The notes beneath the pieces are model-generated. The model ran no database searches and was not told where the DNA came from. It was given only the letters and a program-made list of their open reading frames with translations. The translations under genes and the position numbers were made by a program. From Natronobiforma cellulositropha (GTDB taxonomy: Archaea > Halobacteriota > Halobacteria > Halobacteriales > Natrialbaceae), in the NCBI RefSeq assembly GCF_025629245.1, contig NZ_JANZXN010000005.1, forward strand, positions 62,001 to 126,000: DNA of 64,000 nt, given 5' to 3'. Shown here piece by piece: positions 1 through 7,981 of the stretch (its first letter is position 1; each line of letters starts with the position of its first letter).

Positions 1-2357
1 ACGCGCCACTCCTCGGCGACGGTGTCGGCGGCGAGGTCGGCACACAGCGGCGAGTCGACCGCGTCGTCGAGCATCGCTGCGAGGAACCGGTACCGGGAGC
101 GGCGGGCGTAGTCGCGTTCGACACACCACTGCTCGTCGCTGAGGTACGGGACGAGGACGGTGTCGAACTGGAGTCCCTTCGCTTGGTGGACCGTCATCAC
201 GTCGATGCGGTCCGGCGAGCGCGACCCCTGGCCGTAGGCGCTCGCACCCCCCTCGAGCGTGCGCCGGGCCGCCTCGACGAACGCGGGCGTGAGCGAGCCG
301 AGGACGTCCTCGGCGTCGTAGGCGTCGACGAACCGCTCGAGGCGCTCGAGTTCGAGGCGTTCGTCGCTCGTGAGGTACCACTCGATGCGGGTGGTCTCGC
401 GAAACCGCCTGAAGAAGTGGGCGAGCGGATAGGTCGCCCGGGCGGTCTCGAGCGTCTCGAGGTGGGCGCGGGCGCGCTCGAGACGCCCCCGGTCACGAAT
501 CCCGAGCGTCTCGAAGTCGCCGACGGTGACGGCGTCGAACAGCGAGCCGTCGCGGGCGTGGAGGCGGGCGAGGTCCCCCTCGGTGACGCGGTAGCGGTAC
601 GTGAGGACGCGCCGGAGGTGGACGTCCGCACCAGGGTCGACCAGGACGTGCAGGTACGAGAGGACCGTCCGCATCCCCGGCGAGCGGTCGCCCCTGGCGG
701 AGCCGGAGACCTCGTGGGGTAGCTGGCGGTCGCGAAGCGCCGCCGAGACCGCTCGCGCCTGCTCGTTCGTCCGGACGATCACGGCGACGTCCTCGAGCGT
801 GCGGGCGGGGATGCCCTCGAGGTGGCCGGTGAGCAGCCGTGAGACGGTACTCGCCACCTGGTCGGGCGTCGAGCGCTCGAGGGCTGCGCTCTCGACGGTC
901 GCCACCCGGTGTGGCGGCTCGTCCTCGTCGTGGGTTCCGGGCTCGCGGTCGACCTCTCGCAGCGTCTTCGAGGACTGTGAGCCGTACGAACAGCAGTTGG
1001 TGACGTCGAGTATCTCCTGTTTCGAGCGGAAGTTCAACTCGAGGGCGATCCGTTCGTGATCGTCGAAGACCGTCGCGAGGCGGTCGAGACCGTCGCGGTC
1101 GGTGCCGCGCCAGCCGTAGATCGACTGGTCTTTGTCGCCGATAGCCAGCAGCGTCGGCCGATCCTCGCCCGCACAGAGGCGCGTGATGAGCGAGAACTGC
1201 GTCTCGTCTGTGTCCTGGAACTCGTCACAGTAGACCTGCCTCCACCGGCCCGTGATCTCGGGGGCGACGGGCGAGTCCGCCGCGAGCAGGCGCGTCGCCG
1301 TCCGGACGAGTTCGTCGAAGTCGAGCGCGCCCTCGCGCTCGAGCGTCGCGCGGTAGTCCGCGTAGACGTCGGCGTAGTGGCGAGCCGAGCGCAGGAACTC
1401 GACGTAGTGTGTGAGACGGCCGAACGGCGTCTGCTCGAGGCGGTTCGTCTTCGCTCCCCAGAGCTGGTTGGCGAAGAGCGCCCGCGGGAGCTGTTTCGTC
1501 GCCGGCTCCTCGAGCGAGAGCGTCTCGATGGTGGCGGTCACACAGTCCTGGAGCACACCGAAGTAGCGGTCGACGTCGGCGACGACGGGGTCCGCACGGA
1601 AGGCGTCGGGGTGGGCGGCGACCTGTTCGCGACAGTAGGTGAGGAGTTTGCCGTAGCCGACGAGCGCCTCGCGGGCGGCGTCGTCGTGTTCCTCGCGGTT
1701 GAAAAAGCGCAGCGCCTCGTTGTCGAACGTGAGGTTCTCGTCTGCGACCCGCTCGAGCCAGAGGACGAACTCGCCGAGTGACTCGAGCGTGGCGACGTCC
1801 GGGAGCCGTTCGTCGAGCGTCGCCGGGTCGACGTTCTCCCGGCTCACGTGGGCGACGAAGCGGTCGACCGAGCGGGCGAGGTCGTCGACGGTTTCGTGGC
1901 CGCGGGCGGCGTCGACGAAGCCGTAGTCGGTCTCGGCGAGCAGCCGCCGGACGAGGCGAGAGCGCCCGTGTTCGGTGAGGACGTCGAACTCGGGGGAGAG
2001 TCCCAGATAGTAGGCGTACTCGCGGACGAGGTGGTAACAGAACGAGTGGTAGGTGTAGACGTCGATGGCGGCCGCCGCCTCCGGGTCGAGCCGAGTCGAG
2101 ACCGCCTCGCGGATGCTCGCGGCCGCCTCGTTCGCGAACGTGAGCACGAGGATGTCGTCGGGATCGACACCCCGGTGCTCGATGCAGTGTTCGATCCGCA
2201 TGAGCATCGTCGTCGTCTTGCCCGTCCCCGCCCCGGCGTCGACGGAGATACACGCCGCGTCGCTCTCGATCACGGCTCGCTGAGAACGGTGCGGAGTGAG
2301 CGTCTCGGGGGCGTCGTCGTTCGAGCGCCCCCCAGCGCTCGCGTGCTGGTCACCCAT
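1..2357 (-). CDS. UvrD/PcrA-type superfamily 1 DNA helicase, C-terminus beyond window
   Basis: An SF1A 3'-5' helicase that would unwind DNA with ATP. Reading the minus strand from the ATG at 2357 gives Walker A (GAGTGKTTT, about residue 43), motif II DEFQDTDETQ, motif III GDKDQSIYGWRG, motif IV LELNFRS and motif V TVHQAKGLQFDTVLV, so the core is intact. The protein is open at position 1 after about 785 codons; motif VI and the C-terminal domain lie outside the window. The start ATG overlaps the stop of the upstream nuclease gene by 8 bp, so the two are probably translationally coupled. Together with the next two genes this resembles an AddAB/RecBCD-like end-processing complex. The helicase call is firm; the exact pathway is inferred. 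Confidence 0.93.
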   Translation of the reverse strand, partial: MGDQHASAGGRSNDDAPETLTPHRSQRAVIESDAACISVDAGAGTGKTTTMLMRIEHCIEHRGVDPDDILVLTFANEAAASIREAVSTRLDPEAAAAIDVYTYHSFCYHLVREYAYYLGLSPEFDVLTEHGRSRLVRRLLAETDYGFVDAARGHETVDDLARSVDRFVAHVSRENVDPATLDERLPDVATLESLGEFVLWLERVADENLTFDNEALRFFNREEHDDAAREALVGYGKLLTYCREQVAAHPDAFRADPVVADVDRYFGVLQDCVTATIETLSLEEPATKQLPRALFANQLWGAKTNRLEQTPFGRLTHYVEFLRSARHYADVYADYRATLEREGALDFDELVRTATRLLAADSPVAPEITGRWRQVYCDEFQDTDETQFSLITRLCAGEDRPTLLAIGDKDQSIYGWRGTDRDGLDRLATVFDDHERIALELNFRSKQEILDVTNCCSYGSQSSKTLREVDREPGTHDEDEPPHRVATVESAALERSTPDQVASTVSRLLTGHLEGIPARTLEDVAVIVRTNEQARAVSAALRDRQLPHEVSGSARGDRSPGMRTVLSYLHVLVDPGADVHLRRVLTYRYRVTEGDLARLHARDGSLFDAVTVGDFETLGIRDRGRLERARAHLETLETARATYPLAHFFRRFRETTRIEWYLTSDERLELERLERFVDAYDAEDVLGSLTPAFVEAARRTLEGGASAYGQGSRSPDRIDVMTVHQAKGLQFDTVLVPYLSDEQWCVERDYARRSRYRFLAAMLDDAVDSPLCADLAADTVAEEWR

Positions 2358-3372
2358 CGAATCGCACCTCCTCGCCGAGATGGTCCCCACAGCAGACGGC
2401 GTACGGACAGGACGGACAGGAGTGACTCGAGATGGTCTCCCACTGCTCGTGCGGGTCGAACTGGCCGCTCGCGAGCGCGTCGGCGAGCGCCGCCAGCCGC
2501 GACTCGACCGCACGGTTTCGGTGCTCGAGGGTCATCCCGTAGGTGTGGTGGTCGAGGAAGACGTCGGTGAGGTCCGTCGACTCGAGCGTCACCTCGACGG
2601 CGTCTCTGACCCAGTTCACCCGGAGGCTGCCCGGAGCGGCGAGCGCGACGTGGCGGTACCGACACCGGTGGTCGCCGAGTTCGAGGCGGTCGCGAACGGC
2701 TCTGAGTCCGTCGAGAGTGGCCGCCGTCTCGTAGAGCGCGCCGACGGGACCGGGATCGAACGTCTCGTCTGCGGCGTCGACGTGCGCCTCGAACCGGTCG
2801 GCGACGTCGCCCTCCCAGCGGCCGCGGTAGCGGAGGAGACCGAGCGAGGAGAGCGTCGGGACGAAGCGGACACCCACGAGCGAGGACTCATCGAGGAAGA
2901 CGAGGTCGACGCGCGACTCGAGCGTGATCGCCTCGTCGCTGCCGGGTGCGGTCACCGTCGAGGACAGCGGGAGGTCGGGTCCGACGAGTTCGCCGTCGGT
3001 TCGCTCGCGGAGGGTGGCGAGACCGCTCGCGTGTGCCTCGGCGAAGCGGTCGGCGTAGGCGCGAAGCGTCGCCTCGTGGACGCGACGCTCGTGGTCACGC
3101 TGGGCGTAGGAGTGGTAGTGGACGCCGTCCGTGCGGGCGTGCCAGTGGTCGGCCAGCCGCGTGCGCGCTCGCTCGAGGAGGGCGTCGGGGTCGGTCTCAC
3201 CGGTTCGTAGCGCCGCACAGATGGCGCGCCGACAGTACTCGTGGCGTCGCGCTGCGGCCGCTTCGGCGCTCGAGCGCTCCTCGCCGTCGAGTCCGTAGAC
3301 GGCGGCGTACTCGTAGCGGCGAGGGCAGTGGACGGCCGCGACGAGGTCGTCGACGGCGATCGACTCACTCAC
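2350..3372 (-). CDS. PD-(D/E)XK / Cas4-AddB-like nuclease with probable Fe-S cluster
   Basis: A 340-residue protein that starts with GTG. It has an early cysteine in VHCPRRYEY (residue 16) and a C-terminal cysteine cluster CPSCPYAVCC. This spacing of one N-terminal and three C-terminal cysteines is how Cas4 and AddB nucleases bind a 4Fe-4S cluster. The central part contains LESRVDLVFLDESSLVGVRF, which fits the D-x(n)-E core of the PD-(D/E)XK fold. It sits between the helicase and the scaffold-like gene with 8-bp overlaps on both sides (GTGAGTGA and ATGGGTGA), so the three are almost certainly one transcript. Likely role: nuclease subunit of a DNA end-resection or repair complex. A free-standing Cas4-like exonuclease is the alternative; no cas genes are nearby. 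Confidence 0.75.
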   Translation of the reverse strand: MSESIAVDDLVAAVHCPRRYEYAAVYGLDGEERSSAEAAAARRHEYCRRAICAALRTGETDPDALLERARTRLADHWHARTDGVHYHSYAQRDHERRVHEATLRAYADRFAEAHASGLATLRERTDGELVGPDLPLSSTVTAPGSDEAITLESRVDLVFLDESSLVGVRFVPTLSSLGLLRYRGRWEGDVADRFEAHVDAADETFDPGPVGALYETAATLDGLRAVRDRLELGDHRCRYRHVALAAPGSLRVNWVRDAVEVTLESTDLTDVFLDHHTYGMTLEHRNRAVESRLAALADALASGQFDPHEQWETISSHSCPSCPYAVCCGDHLGEEVRFDG

Positions 3373-5491
3373 GGCGACTCACCTCGCCGGCGGCGAACTC
3401 GAACTGCGAGTGGACGGCCGCGACGAGGTCGTCGTCGACCGACTCGAGGGTGTGTTCGATCTCGGCGAACAGCGCCTCCGTCTCGGCGAGGTCGGTCTCG
3501 CCGCCGGTCGAAGCCTCACGGAGGATCCGCTCGAGTTCGCCCCACGGTTCGTCGAGCAGCGCCTCGAGCGCGTTCGTCCGTCCCGAGAGCGCTCCAGTCG
3601 TCGCTCGTGGAGTCACTGACTCGAGTGTCACCTCGGGGCGTGACTCGAGGGCGCTCAGGTAGCGCGAGCGCTCGCAGGTTCGGCGGAGTCCGCCGGTCTC
3701 GCGCTCGTAGGTACAGAAGTAGAGGTGGCTGCGGGCGGCGCGGGTGGCGAGCGCGAGCGCGCGCCGGGAGCGCTGGGCGTGGTAGGCGTCGAACGGGTCG
3801 CCGGTGGCGTCGGCGGGGTCGGGTGCCGGAGCGAACGTTCGCGAGACCGTCTCCCAGGAGGGGTCGGTGACGGCGGGGAAGGCGGGCATCCCGGTGAGCC
3901 AGGCCCGTGGAAACAGCGGCGTGAGGTGGTGTTCTCCGGGGTAGTTCCCGTCGGTGAGGTCGAGGACGAAGACGACCTCCCGGGAGTCGAACTTGAGGGC
4001 ATCGACCCCACAGACGGTGACGCCGCCGGTCGGCGAGCGCGTCTCGACGTCGTGGACGTAGGGCGCGTCGTACTTGATCGTCCGTCTGAGCATCCGCGCC
4101 AGTCCCTCCCAGTCGGGCGCGACGAGGTCGGTCTCCTCGACGAAGCGGGCGATCTCGAGGACGCGGCGGACGCTCTCGTACTGTTCGGCGGCGTCGATCC
4201 AGGACTCCTCGGTGGCGATCCGTCCCTTCAGATCGGTCTCGACGATCCAGCGCTCGAGCGATCGGGTGATGCTCCGGTCGGCTGTCGCCTCGAGCAGGGC
4301 TGGCGAGAAGTCGGGAACCCGGGCAGCGAGGCGCTCGGTGACGAGGTCGTGTTCGCGCCCGCAGTGAGCGGAGACGACCGCGTACAGTTCGTTGACCGCG
4401 GGATCCTCGGCGAGCGTGTTCGTGCCGACCGTCGCCGTGGGCACCCCGGCGTTTCTGAGTCCCTTCCGGGTCTCGGGGACGCGTTCGACGCTCGGCACCG
4501 CGACGGCGATGTCGTCGTGGGTCCAGTCGGAGCGCTCGAGCACCGTCTCGATCTCGGCGGCGACCGCCCGGACCCCGTCGCGGGCGGTCTGCGTGTGGAT
4601 ACAACGCGCAGTGCCGGCTGTGTCCGGGGCGGTCCCCGTCGCGAGGAACTGCGTGATCGAGGCGTGGGGCGGCCGGTGCTCGGCGTCGGCGCCCGTCTCC
4701 AGGTGGTCGATCTCGAGTCCGTCGGCGACGTCCTCGAGTCGGCCGGGTTCGACGCGGGTCCGCTCGACGCTGGCGTGGCGCTCGCCGAGGCAGACGAGTG
4801 CGGTCTCGGGGTCGGCGGTGAGCGCCGCGAGGTAGCGCCGGTCGAGAGCGCGAAACTCCTCGAACTCGAGCGCGAGGACGGCGTCGAACGAGTCGCTCAC
4901 ACGCGTCCGGAGTCCGTCGGCGTCGGACTCGAGCAGCGAGACGACCCGCGGGATCACGTCCGCGCGTTCGACGAAACCGCGCTCTGTGAGCACCTCGTGG
5001 AAGCGGTCGTTCATCGCGTAGAGGAAGGCGAGACACTCGTGGGCGTCGGCAGCGTCCTCGTGGCGGATCCGCTGGCGGGTCGCCTCGAGTAGCACCTGTC
5101 CCACGTCGCGAGCGAACGTGTCGTGATCGCGTGCGCGCTCGAGGTACGGGGGTATCTCGCGTTTCGCCCCGGCGATCACGAGCGAGATGAGTTCGATCCG
5201 CTCCTCGTACTCGAGGCGCTCGAGCGTCGGGTCGTACTCCTCGAGTACCTTCGAGGCGTGTTCGGGGAGCGACTCGACGCGCGGGGCGAGTGGCGTGCCG
5301 TCGACGGGGTCGGTGTCGGCGATGGTGCGCCGGACGCACTCGACTCCGGCAGGATGGCGCTTACAGACGAGGACGTTCTCCGGGCCGTACTCGCCCGCGA
5401 GCGCCGCGTACTCGTCGGCGACGACGGTGAGGAGGTCCGCTCGAGGTGTCGGCAACACCGTGAGAACGCCCTCGAGTGCGGGGGATGACAT
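3365..5491 (-). CDS. AddB/RecC-like helicase-fold protein without Walker A
   Basis: A 708-residue protein, first gene of the helicase-nuclease operon. The N-terminus (VLPTPRADLLTVVADEY) sits where SF1 helicases carry the P-loop, but no GxGKT motif is present. The second half still looks like an SF1 C-terminal domain: GVDALKFDSREVVFVLDLTD resembles motif V, and RSRRALALATRAARSHLYF resembles motif VI (the usual form is RRLLYVALTRA). This pattern of a kept helicase fold with lost ATPase residues is typical of RecC and of the inactive half of AddB, which read DNA sequence or hold the complex together. A TATA-like element lies about 30 bp before the ATG. Function is inferred from context; a direct family match would need a profile search. 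Confidence 0.65.
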   Translation of the reverse strand: MSSPALEGVLTVLPTPRADLLTVVADEYAALAGEYGPENVLVCKRHPAGVECVRRTIADTDPVDGTPLAPRVESLPEHASKVLEEYDPTLERLEYEERIELISLVIAGAKREIPPYLERARDHDTFARDVGQVLLEATRQRIRHEDAADAHECLAFLYAMNDRFHEVLTERGFVERADVIPRVVSLLESDADGLRTRVSDSFDAVLALEFEEFRALDRRYLAALTADPETALVCLGERHASVERTRVEPGRLEDVADGLEIDHLETGADAEHRPPHASITQFLATGTAPDTAGTARCIHTQTARDGVRAVAAEIETVLERSDWTHDDIAVAVPSVERVPETRKGLRNAGVPTATVGTNTLAEDPAVNELYAVVSAHCGREHDLVTERLAARVPDFSPALLEATADRSITRSLERWIVETDLKGRIATEESWIDAAEQYESVRRVLEIARFVEETDLVAPDWEGLARMLRRTIKYDAPYVHDVETRSPTGGVTVCGVDALKFDSREVVFVLDLTDGNYPGEHHLTPLFPRAWLTGMPAFPAVTDPSWETVSRTFAPAPDPADATGDPFDAYHAQRSRRALALATRAARSHLYFCTYERETGGLRRTCERSRYLSALESRPEVTLESVTPRATTGALSGRTNALEALLDEPWGELERILREASTGGETDLAETEALFAEIEHTLESVDDDLVAAVHSQFEFAAGEVSRRE

Positions 5492-5520
5492 CGGGTATAG
5501 ACGCCCTATGTGGCGGTCTG

Positions 5521-5530
5521 ATACTTAAGG
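5521..5530 (-). promoter_or_regulatory. TATA element of the helicase-nuclease operon
   Basis: The minus strand reads CCTTAAGTAT, centred about 34 bp before the ATG at 5491. This places transcription start within a few bases of the start codon, so a leaderless or near-leaderless operon mRNA is likely. The region is AT-rich against a very GC-rich background. Confidence 0.5.
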
Positions 5531-5645
5531 GTGTGGAGCGACGCGGGAGTGGAGGGAGACATCCACGAGGCGTGCTCCCCAGATGCACACCTAAACAGTT
5601 TGGACGTACGCTTAGGCAGGAGGGAATCTAGGGGTAATACAACCA

Positions 5646-5855
5646 ATGACTAGTGAGGAGACGCGAAAGGGGTTCGCGATCTGCGAGGAGTGTGGGTCAC
5701 CGTACGTCGCACAGATCGGAGCGGACGGTTCGGTACGGCTGATCGGACTGGGAACGACCTGTTCGTGTGGCTGTGAGCGGTTCCGACCGGTAGAGCGCTC
5801 TGGCCCGTCGTCATCGTCGAGCGGGCGAGTCCTCAGCAGCGTGGCGACCGAGTGA
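5646..5855 (+). CDS. Small zinc-ribbon protein
   Basis: A 69-residue protein with two cysteine pairs, CEEC (residues 13-16) and CSCGC (about 39-43), as in the many small zinc-finger proteins of haloarchaea. The loop between them (YVAQIGADGSVRLIGLG) fits a compact rubredoxin/zinc-ribbon fold, and the serine-rich tail looks unstructured. It is transcribed divergently from the helicase-nuclease operon and ends 1 bp before the tnpB remnant. I cannot give a specific function; small proteins of this class often act in regulation or protein-protein contact. Confidence 0.7.
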   Translation: MTSEETRKGFAICEECGSPYVAQIGADGSVRLIGLGTTCSCGCERFRPVERSGPSSSSSGRVLSSVATE

Positions 5856-5916
5856 ACTACCCCGTGCTCGGCCTGGCGGTCTCGCTGAGGACGGGGCTTC
5901 CTGTTTCTTCGACGTT

Positions 5917-5933
5917 GTCAGACTGCGTCTGAC
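5917..5933. repeat. 17-bp palindromic element, copy 1
   Basis: GTCAGACTGCGTCTGAC, a 7-3-7 inverted repeat, within a 39-nt stretch (5914-5952) that adds 13 codons between the conserved TnpB blocks VPAKRV and EETGSPVL. The minus-strand reading frame gives Q-T-Q-S-D across it. Confidence 0.8.
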
Positions 5934-6152
5934 ACCTGGGATTCCTTCGACAAACGCGCTTGGCAGGAACCGAATCGGTTCCCACAGAGAGCGCAGTCTC
6001 CGCAGGCCGTTCGAACGGCTTCGCCTTTCGTGGTGACGAAAACCTTCGATTTTTGCACCACATCGAATCGGAGTGAACCACTCCTACGTAATCGAGTCCG
6101 CGTGAAAGAAGGTTGTACGCCGTCACAAAATCGCTCGCGATGTTGCTGCCCT

Positions 6153-6169
6153 GTCAGACGCAGTCTGAC
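6153..6169. repeat. 17-bp palindromic element, copy 2
   Basis: GTCAGACGCAGTCTGAC, the exact reverse complement of the copy at 5917-5933. It sits in the tnpB remnant just after the zinc-ribbon block GFEAERD, where extra sequence and a frame change separate it from YNLLSRG. Confidence 0.8.
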
Positions 6170-6316
6170 GACCGCGTCGAGGTCGCGCTCCGCCTCGAAT
6201 CCGCACGAGGGACACGCGTGTTCGCGGACCCACTGCGGCTTGTCGGTCGAAACGCCACAGTTGGAACACTCCTTCGTCGTCACCGGCGAACGGCCGCCGT
6301 GGCCGGTCTCGAGCGG

Positions 6317-7786
6317 TTAGACGTGCTCCCAGGGACCCCACTGGCTGCCGCCGGGTTCCTGGTTCTGTGTCCACCACTGGGCCTCCCAGGTCGCGCCGTT
6401 CCAGGTGACGGTGTCGCCTGCGGTGTAGATTGCAGACGCGTCCCACTCCTCACCAGCGCCGTCGTCGTGGCCGTCGTCTCCATCGTCAGCGCCGTCGTCG
6501 TGGTCGCCGTCGTCGTGGTCGTCGCTCGAGTCGTCCGTCTCGTCGTGGCCGTCGTCACCGCCACCGGACTCCTCGTCGGCGTCACCGAGTTCCTCCCAGG
6601 GACCCCACAGTTCGGTGCCCGGTTCCTGGTTCTGCGTCCACCACTGGGCCTCCCAGACGGAGCCGTTCCAGCTAACCCGGTCGCCGTCGTCGTAGATTTC
6701 GCCCGCGTCCCAGGTAGGGTAGTCGCCGCCGTGATCCGGTTCGTCGGCGTCGTCCGAATCGTCGTCGCCGTGGTCCGGTTCGTCGGCGTCGTCCGAGTCG
6801 TCGCCGTCGTCCGGGTCGTCGGGCACTCCAGGGTCGGGAGCGCCGCTCGAGTCGCTCGAGCCACTCGAGGCGGTCTGGCCGTTGACGGTGGCGGTGAACT
6901 CGTGGATTCGCGTCTCGCCTGCGGTGTTCGGCCAGTACTCGTTGCCGATTTCGATGCCGCTGATCCACAGGTCAGAGGTCAGCGGTTCGTGTGAGTCGGT
7001 GACGTGCGTATCGAGGTAGTCGACGATCGCCGTCAGGTCGACCGCGTCGGGGACGGCGTTGGCCGCGACGCGGAAGATGTGGAAACTCCACGCCTCGTTA
7101 CCGTGTGGGGCGTAGTTCGCCCAGTAGTCGACCGTGTTGCCGTAGGCGTCGGTGAACGCGTTCGAGTCGATCGGTGCGCCGTGGTTGTGGTCGTCGCTCC
7201 ACTCGAGGACCAGCATGATCTCGTGGGTGATCGAGCTACTGACGTCCGCTCCGGGACGGTCACCGGTGAGCCACCACTCGAGCGCGAGGTTCCACTCGCC
7301 ACCGCTCGGGTTGTTGTCGACGTCGAACGTGACGGTCATCTCGTCGACGTCGCCGCGCTGGATGGGAAACAGCGACGTCGACGTGGTGTCGCCCCAGGGT
7401 TTGGTCCCGAGTAACACCTGCGGGTAGTTCGGGTAGGCCGAGTCGTTCGCGACGTTTCTGCGATCCCACTCCCAGCCGTAGCTGCCGTCGTCGTAGACGT
7501 ACGAGCACATCTCGACGCCCTCGTCGACGCCCGCGCTCCAGTCGTTGTTGATGACGACGAACTCGCCGCCCTCGAGGGAGAGTTCGCCGAAGGACTCGCA
7601 GGTCTCGTCGATGGCGGCCGCGCTGGCCGCACTCGTCCCCGCGCCGATGGCGAGTGCGCTCGCCCCCGCGACGGCAGTCGTCCGGAGGAACGAGCGGCGT
7701 GATAGTGGTCCTACACTCTCGCCGTCGTACTCGGTTTCTGATGTCGGTTCTCCCCGCCCCCTGGAATCACGTGTGTATTCAGTCAT
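6317..7786 (-). CDS. Tat-secreted GH12 endoglucanase-like enzyme with two CBM5/12-like domains
   Basis: A 489-residue secreted enzyme expected to cut beta-1,4-glucan (cellulose or xyloglucan). A twin-arginine signal (LSRRSFLRT, RR at 30-31) is followed by a hydrophobic stretch ending in ASAAA. The catalytic region (about 60-305) has the GH12 pattern: EWNLALEWW, then THEIMLVLEW with the likely nucleophile E189, and SGIEIGNE with the likely acid/base E279. Two WNGxxWEAQWWTQNQEPG domains (about 357-400 and 447-489) are typical CBM5/12 chitin/cellulose-binding modules. They are joined by very acidic Asp/His/Gly linkers. It is the last of three tandem GH12 genes. The substrate could also be a mixed-linkage glucan; the family call is good, the substrate is not proven. 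Confidence 0.85.
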   Translation of the reverse strand: MTEYTRDSRGRGEPTSETEYDGESVGPLSRRSFLRTTAVAGASALAIGAGTSAASAAAIDETCESFGELSLEGGEFVVINNDWSAGVDEGVEMCSYVYDDGSYGWEWDRRNVANDSAYPNYPQVLLGTKPWGDTTSTSLFPIQRGDVDEMTVTFDVDNNPSGGEWNLALEWWLTGDRPGADVSSSITHEIMLVLEWSDDHNHGAPIDSNAFTDAYGNTVDYWANYAPHGNEAWSFHIFRVAANAVPDAVDLTAIVDYLDTHVTDSHEPLTSDLWISGIEIGNEYWPNTAGETRIHEFTATVNGQTASSGSSDSSGAPDPGVPDDPDDGDDSDDADEPDHGDDDSDDADEPDHGGDYPTWDAGEIYDDGDRVSWNGSVWEAQWWTQNQEPGTELWGPWEELGDADEESGGGDDGHDETDDSSDDHDDGDHDDGADDGDDGHDDGAGEEWDASAIYTAGDTVTWNGATWEAQWWTQNQEPGGSQWGPWEHV

Positions 7787-7840
7787 GCGTAAATCGGTAT
7801 CTTCCGTCGTCCGGCTACATTCACCATTACTAATCGTGGT

Positions 7841-7850
7841 ATAAATAAGT
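7841..7850 (-). promoter_or_regulatory. TATA element of the CBM-bearing GH12 gene
   Basis: The minus strand reads ACTTATTTAT, 55-64 bp before the ATG at 7786, in an AT-rich patch of a 195-bp intergenic gap. This would give a leader of about 30 nt and means the gene has its own promoter. Confidence 0.5.
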
Positions 7851-7947
7851 TACTTCAGCGATATACAATTATTTCTGACGGTCGTGTACACAGGCCGGAC
7901 GGCGAGCCGGTGCCGAGGTCGCACACACGGGTGGAGATCAGCTCGAA

Positions 7948-7969
7948 CACCCCCGAGCGAAGCGGGGTG
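7948..7969 (-). terminator. Hairpin after the dockerin-bearing GH12 gene
   Basis: CACCCCCGAGCGAAGCGGGGTG folds into a GC-rich stem-loop 13 bp after the stop of the gene that ends at 7982. It may end or stabilise that transcript. No T-run follows, so the terminator role is tentative. Confidence 0.35.
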
Positions 7970-7981
7970 AACTCGAGCGGC

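Larger units (their letters stand above)
5857..6283 (-). pseudogene. tnpB: Decayed C-terminal fragment of TnpB (IS200/IS605/IS1341 family)
   Basis: Two minus-strand frames together rebuild the end of a TnpB RNA-guided nuclease. The first (from 6283) gives KECSNCGVSTDKPQWVREH and ACPSCGFEAERD, the C-terminal zinc ribbon. The second (from about 6126) gives YNLLSRGLDYVGVVHSDS, ETALSVGTDSVPAKRV and ETGSPVL, the usual TnpB tail. The RuvC N-terminal part is missing, the two pieces are out of frame, and extra sequence separates blocks that are normally adjacent. Each inserted stretch holds a palindrome (6153-6169, 6006-6019, 5917-5933). The gene cannot make a working protein. It lies directly beside the 3' end of the GH12 cluster and marks an old transposon insertion. 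Confidence 0.85.

Noticed and set aside
1-3372. Cas4 of a CRISPR-Cas system
   Set aside because: No repeats and no other cas genes in the window; the helicase operon context fits AddAB-like proteins better.
5857-6283. Intact transposon with TnpB and IS200 TnpA
   Set aside because: Only a frameshifted C-terminal piece remains and no TnpA is present.
6437-6560. Low-complexity GTCGTC tracts as a regulatory repeat
   Set aside because: They only reflect Asp-rich linkers coded on the minus strand in the GH12-CBM protein.
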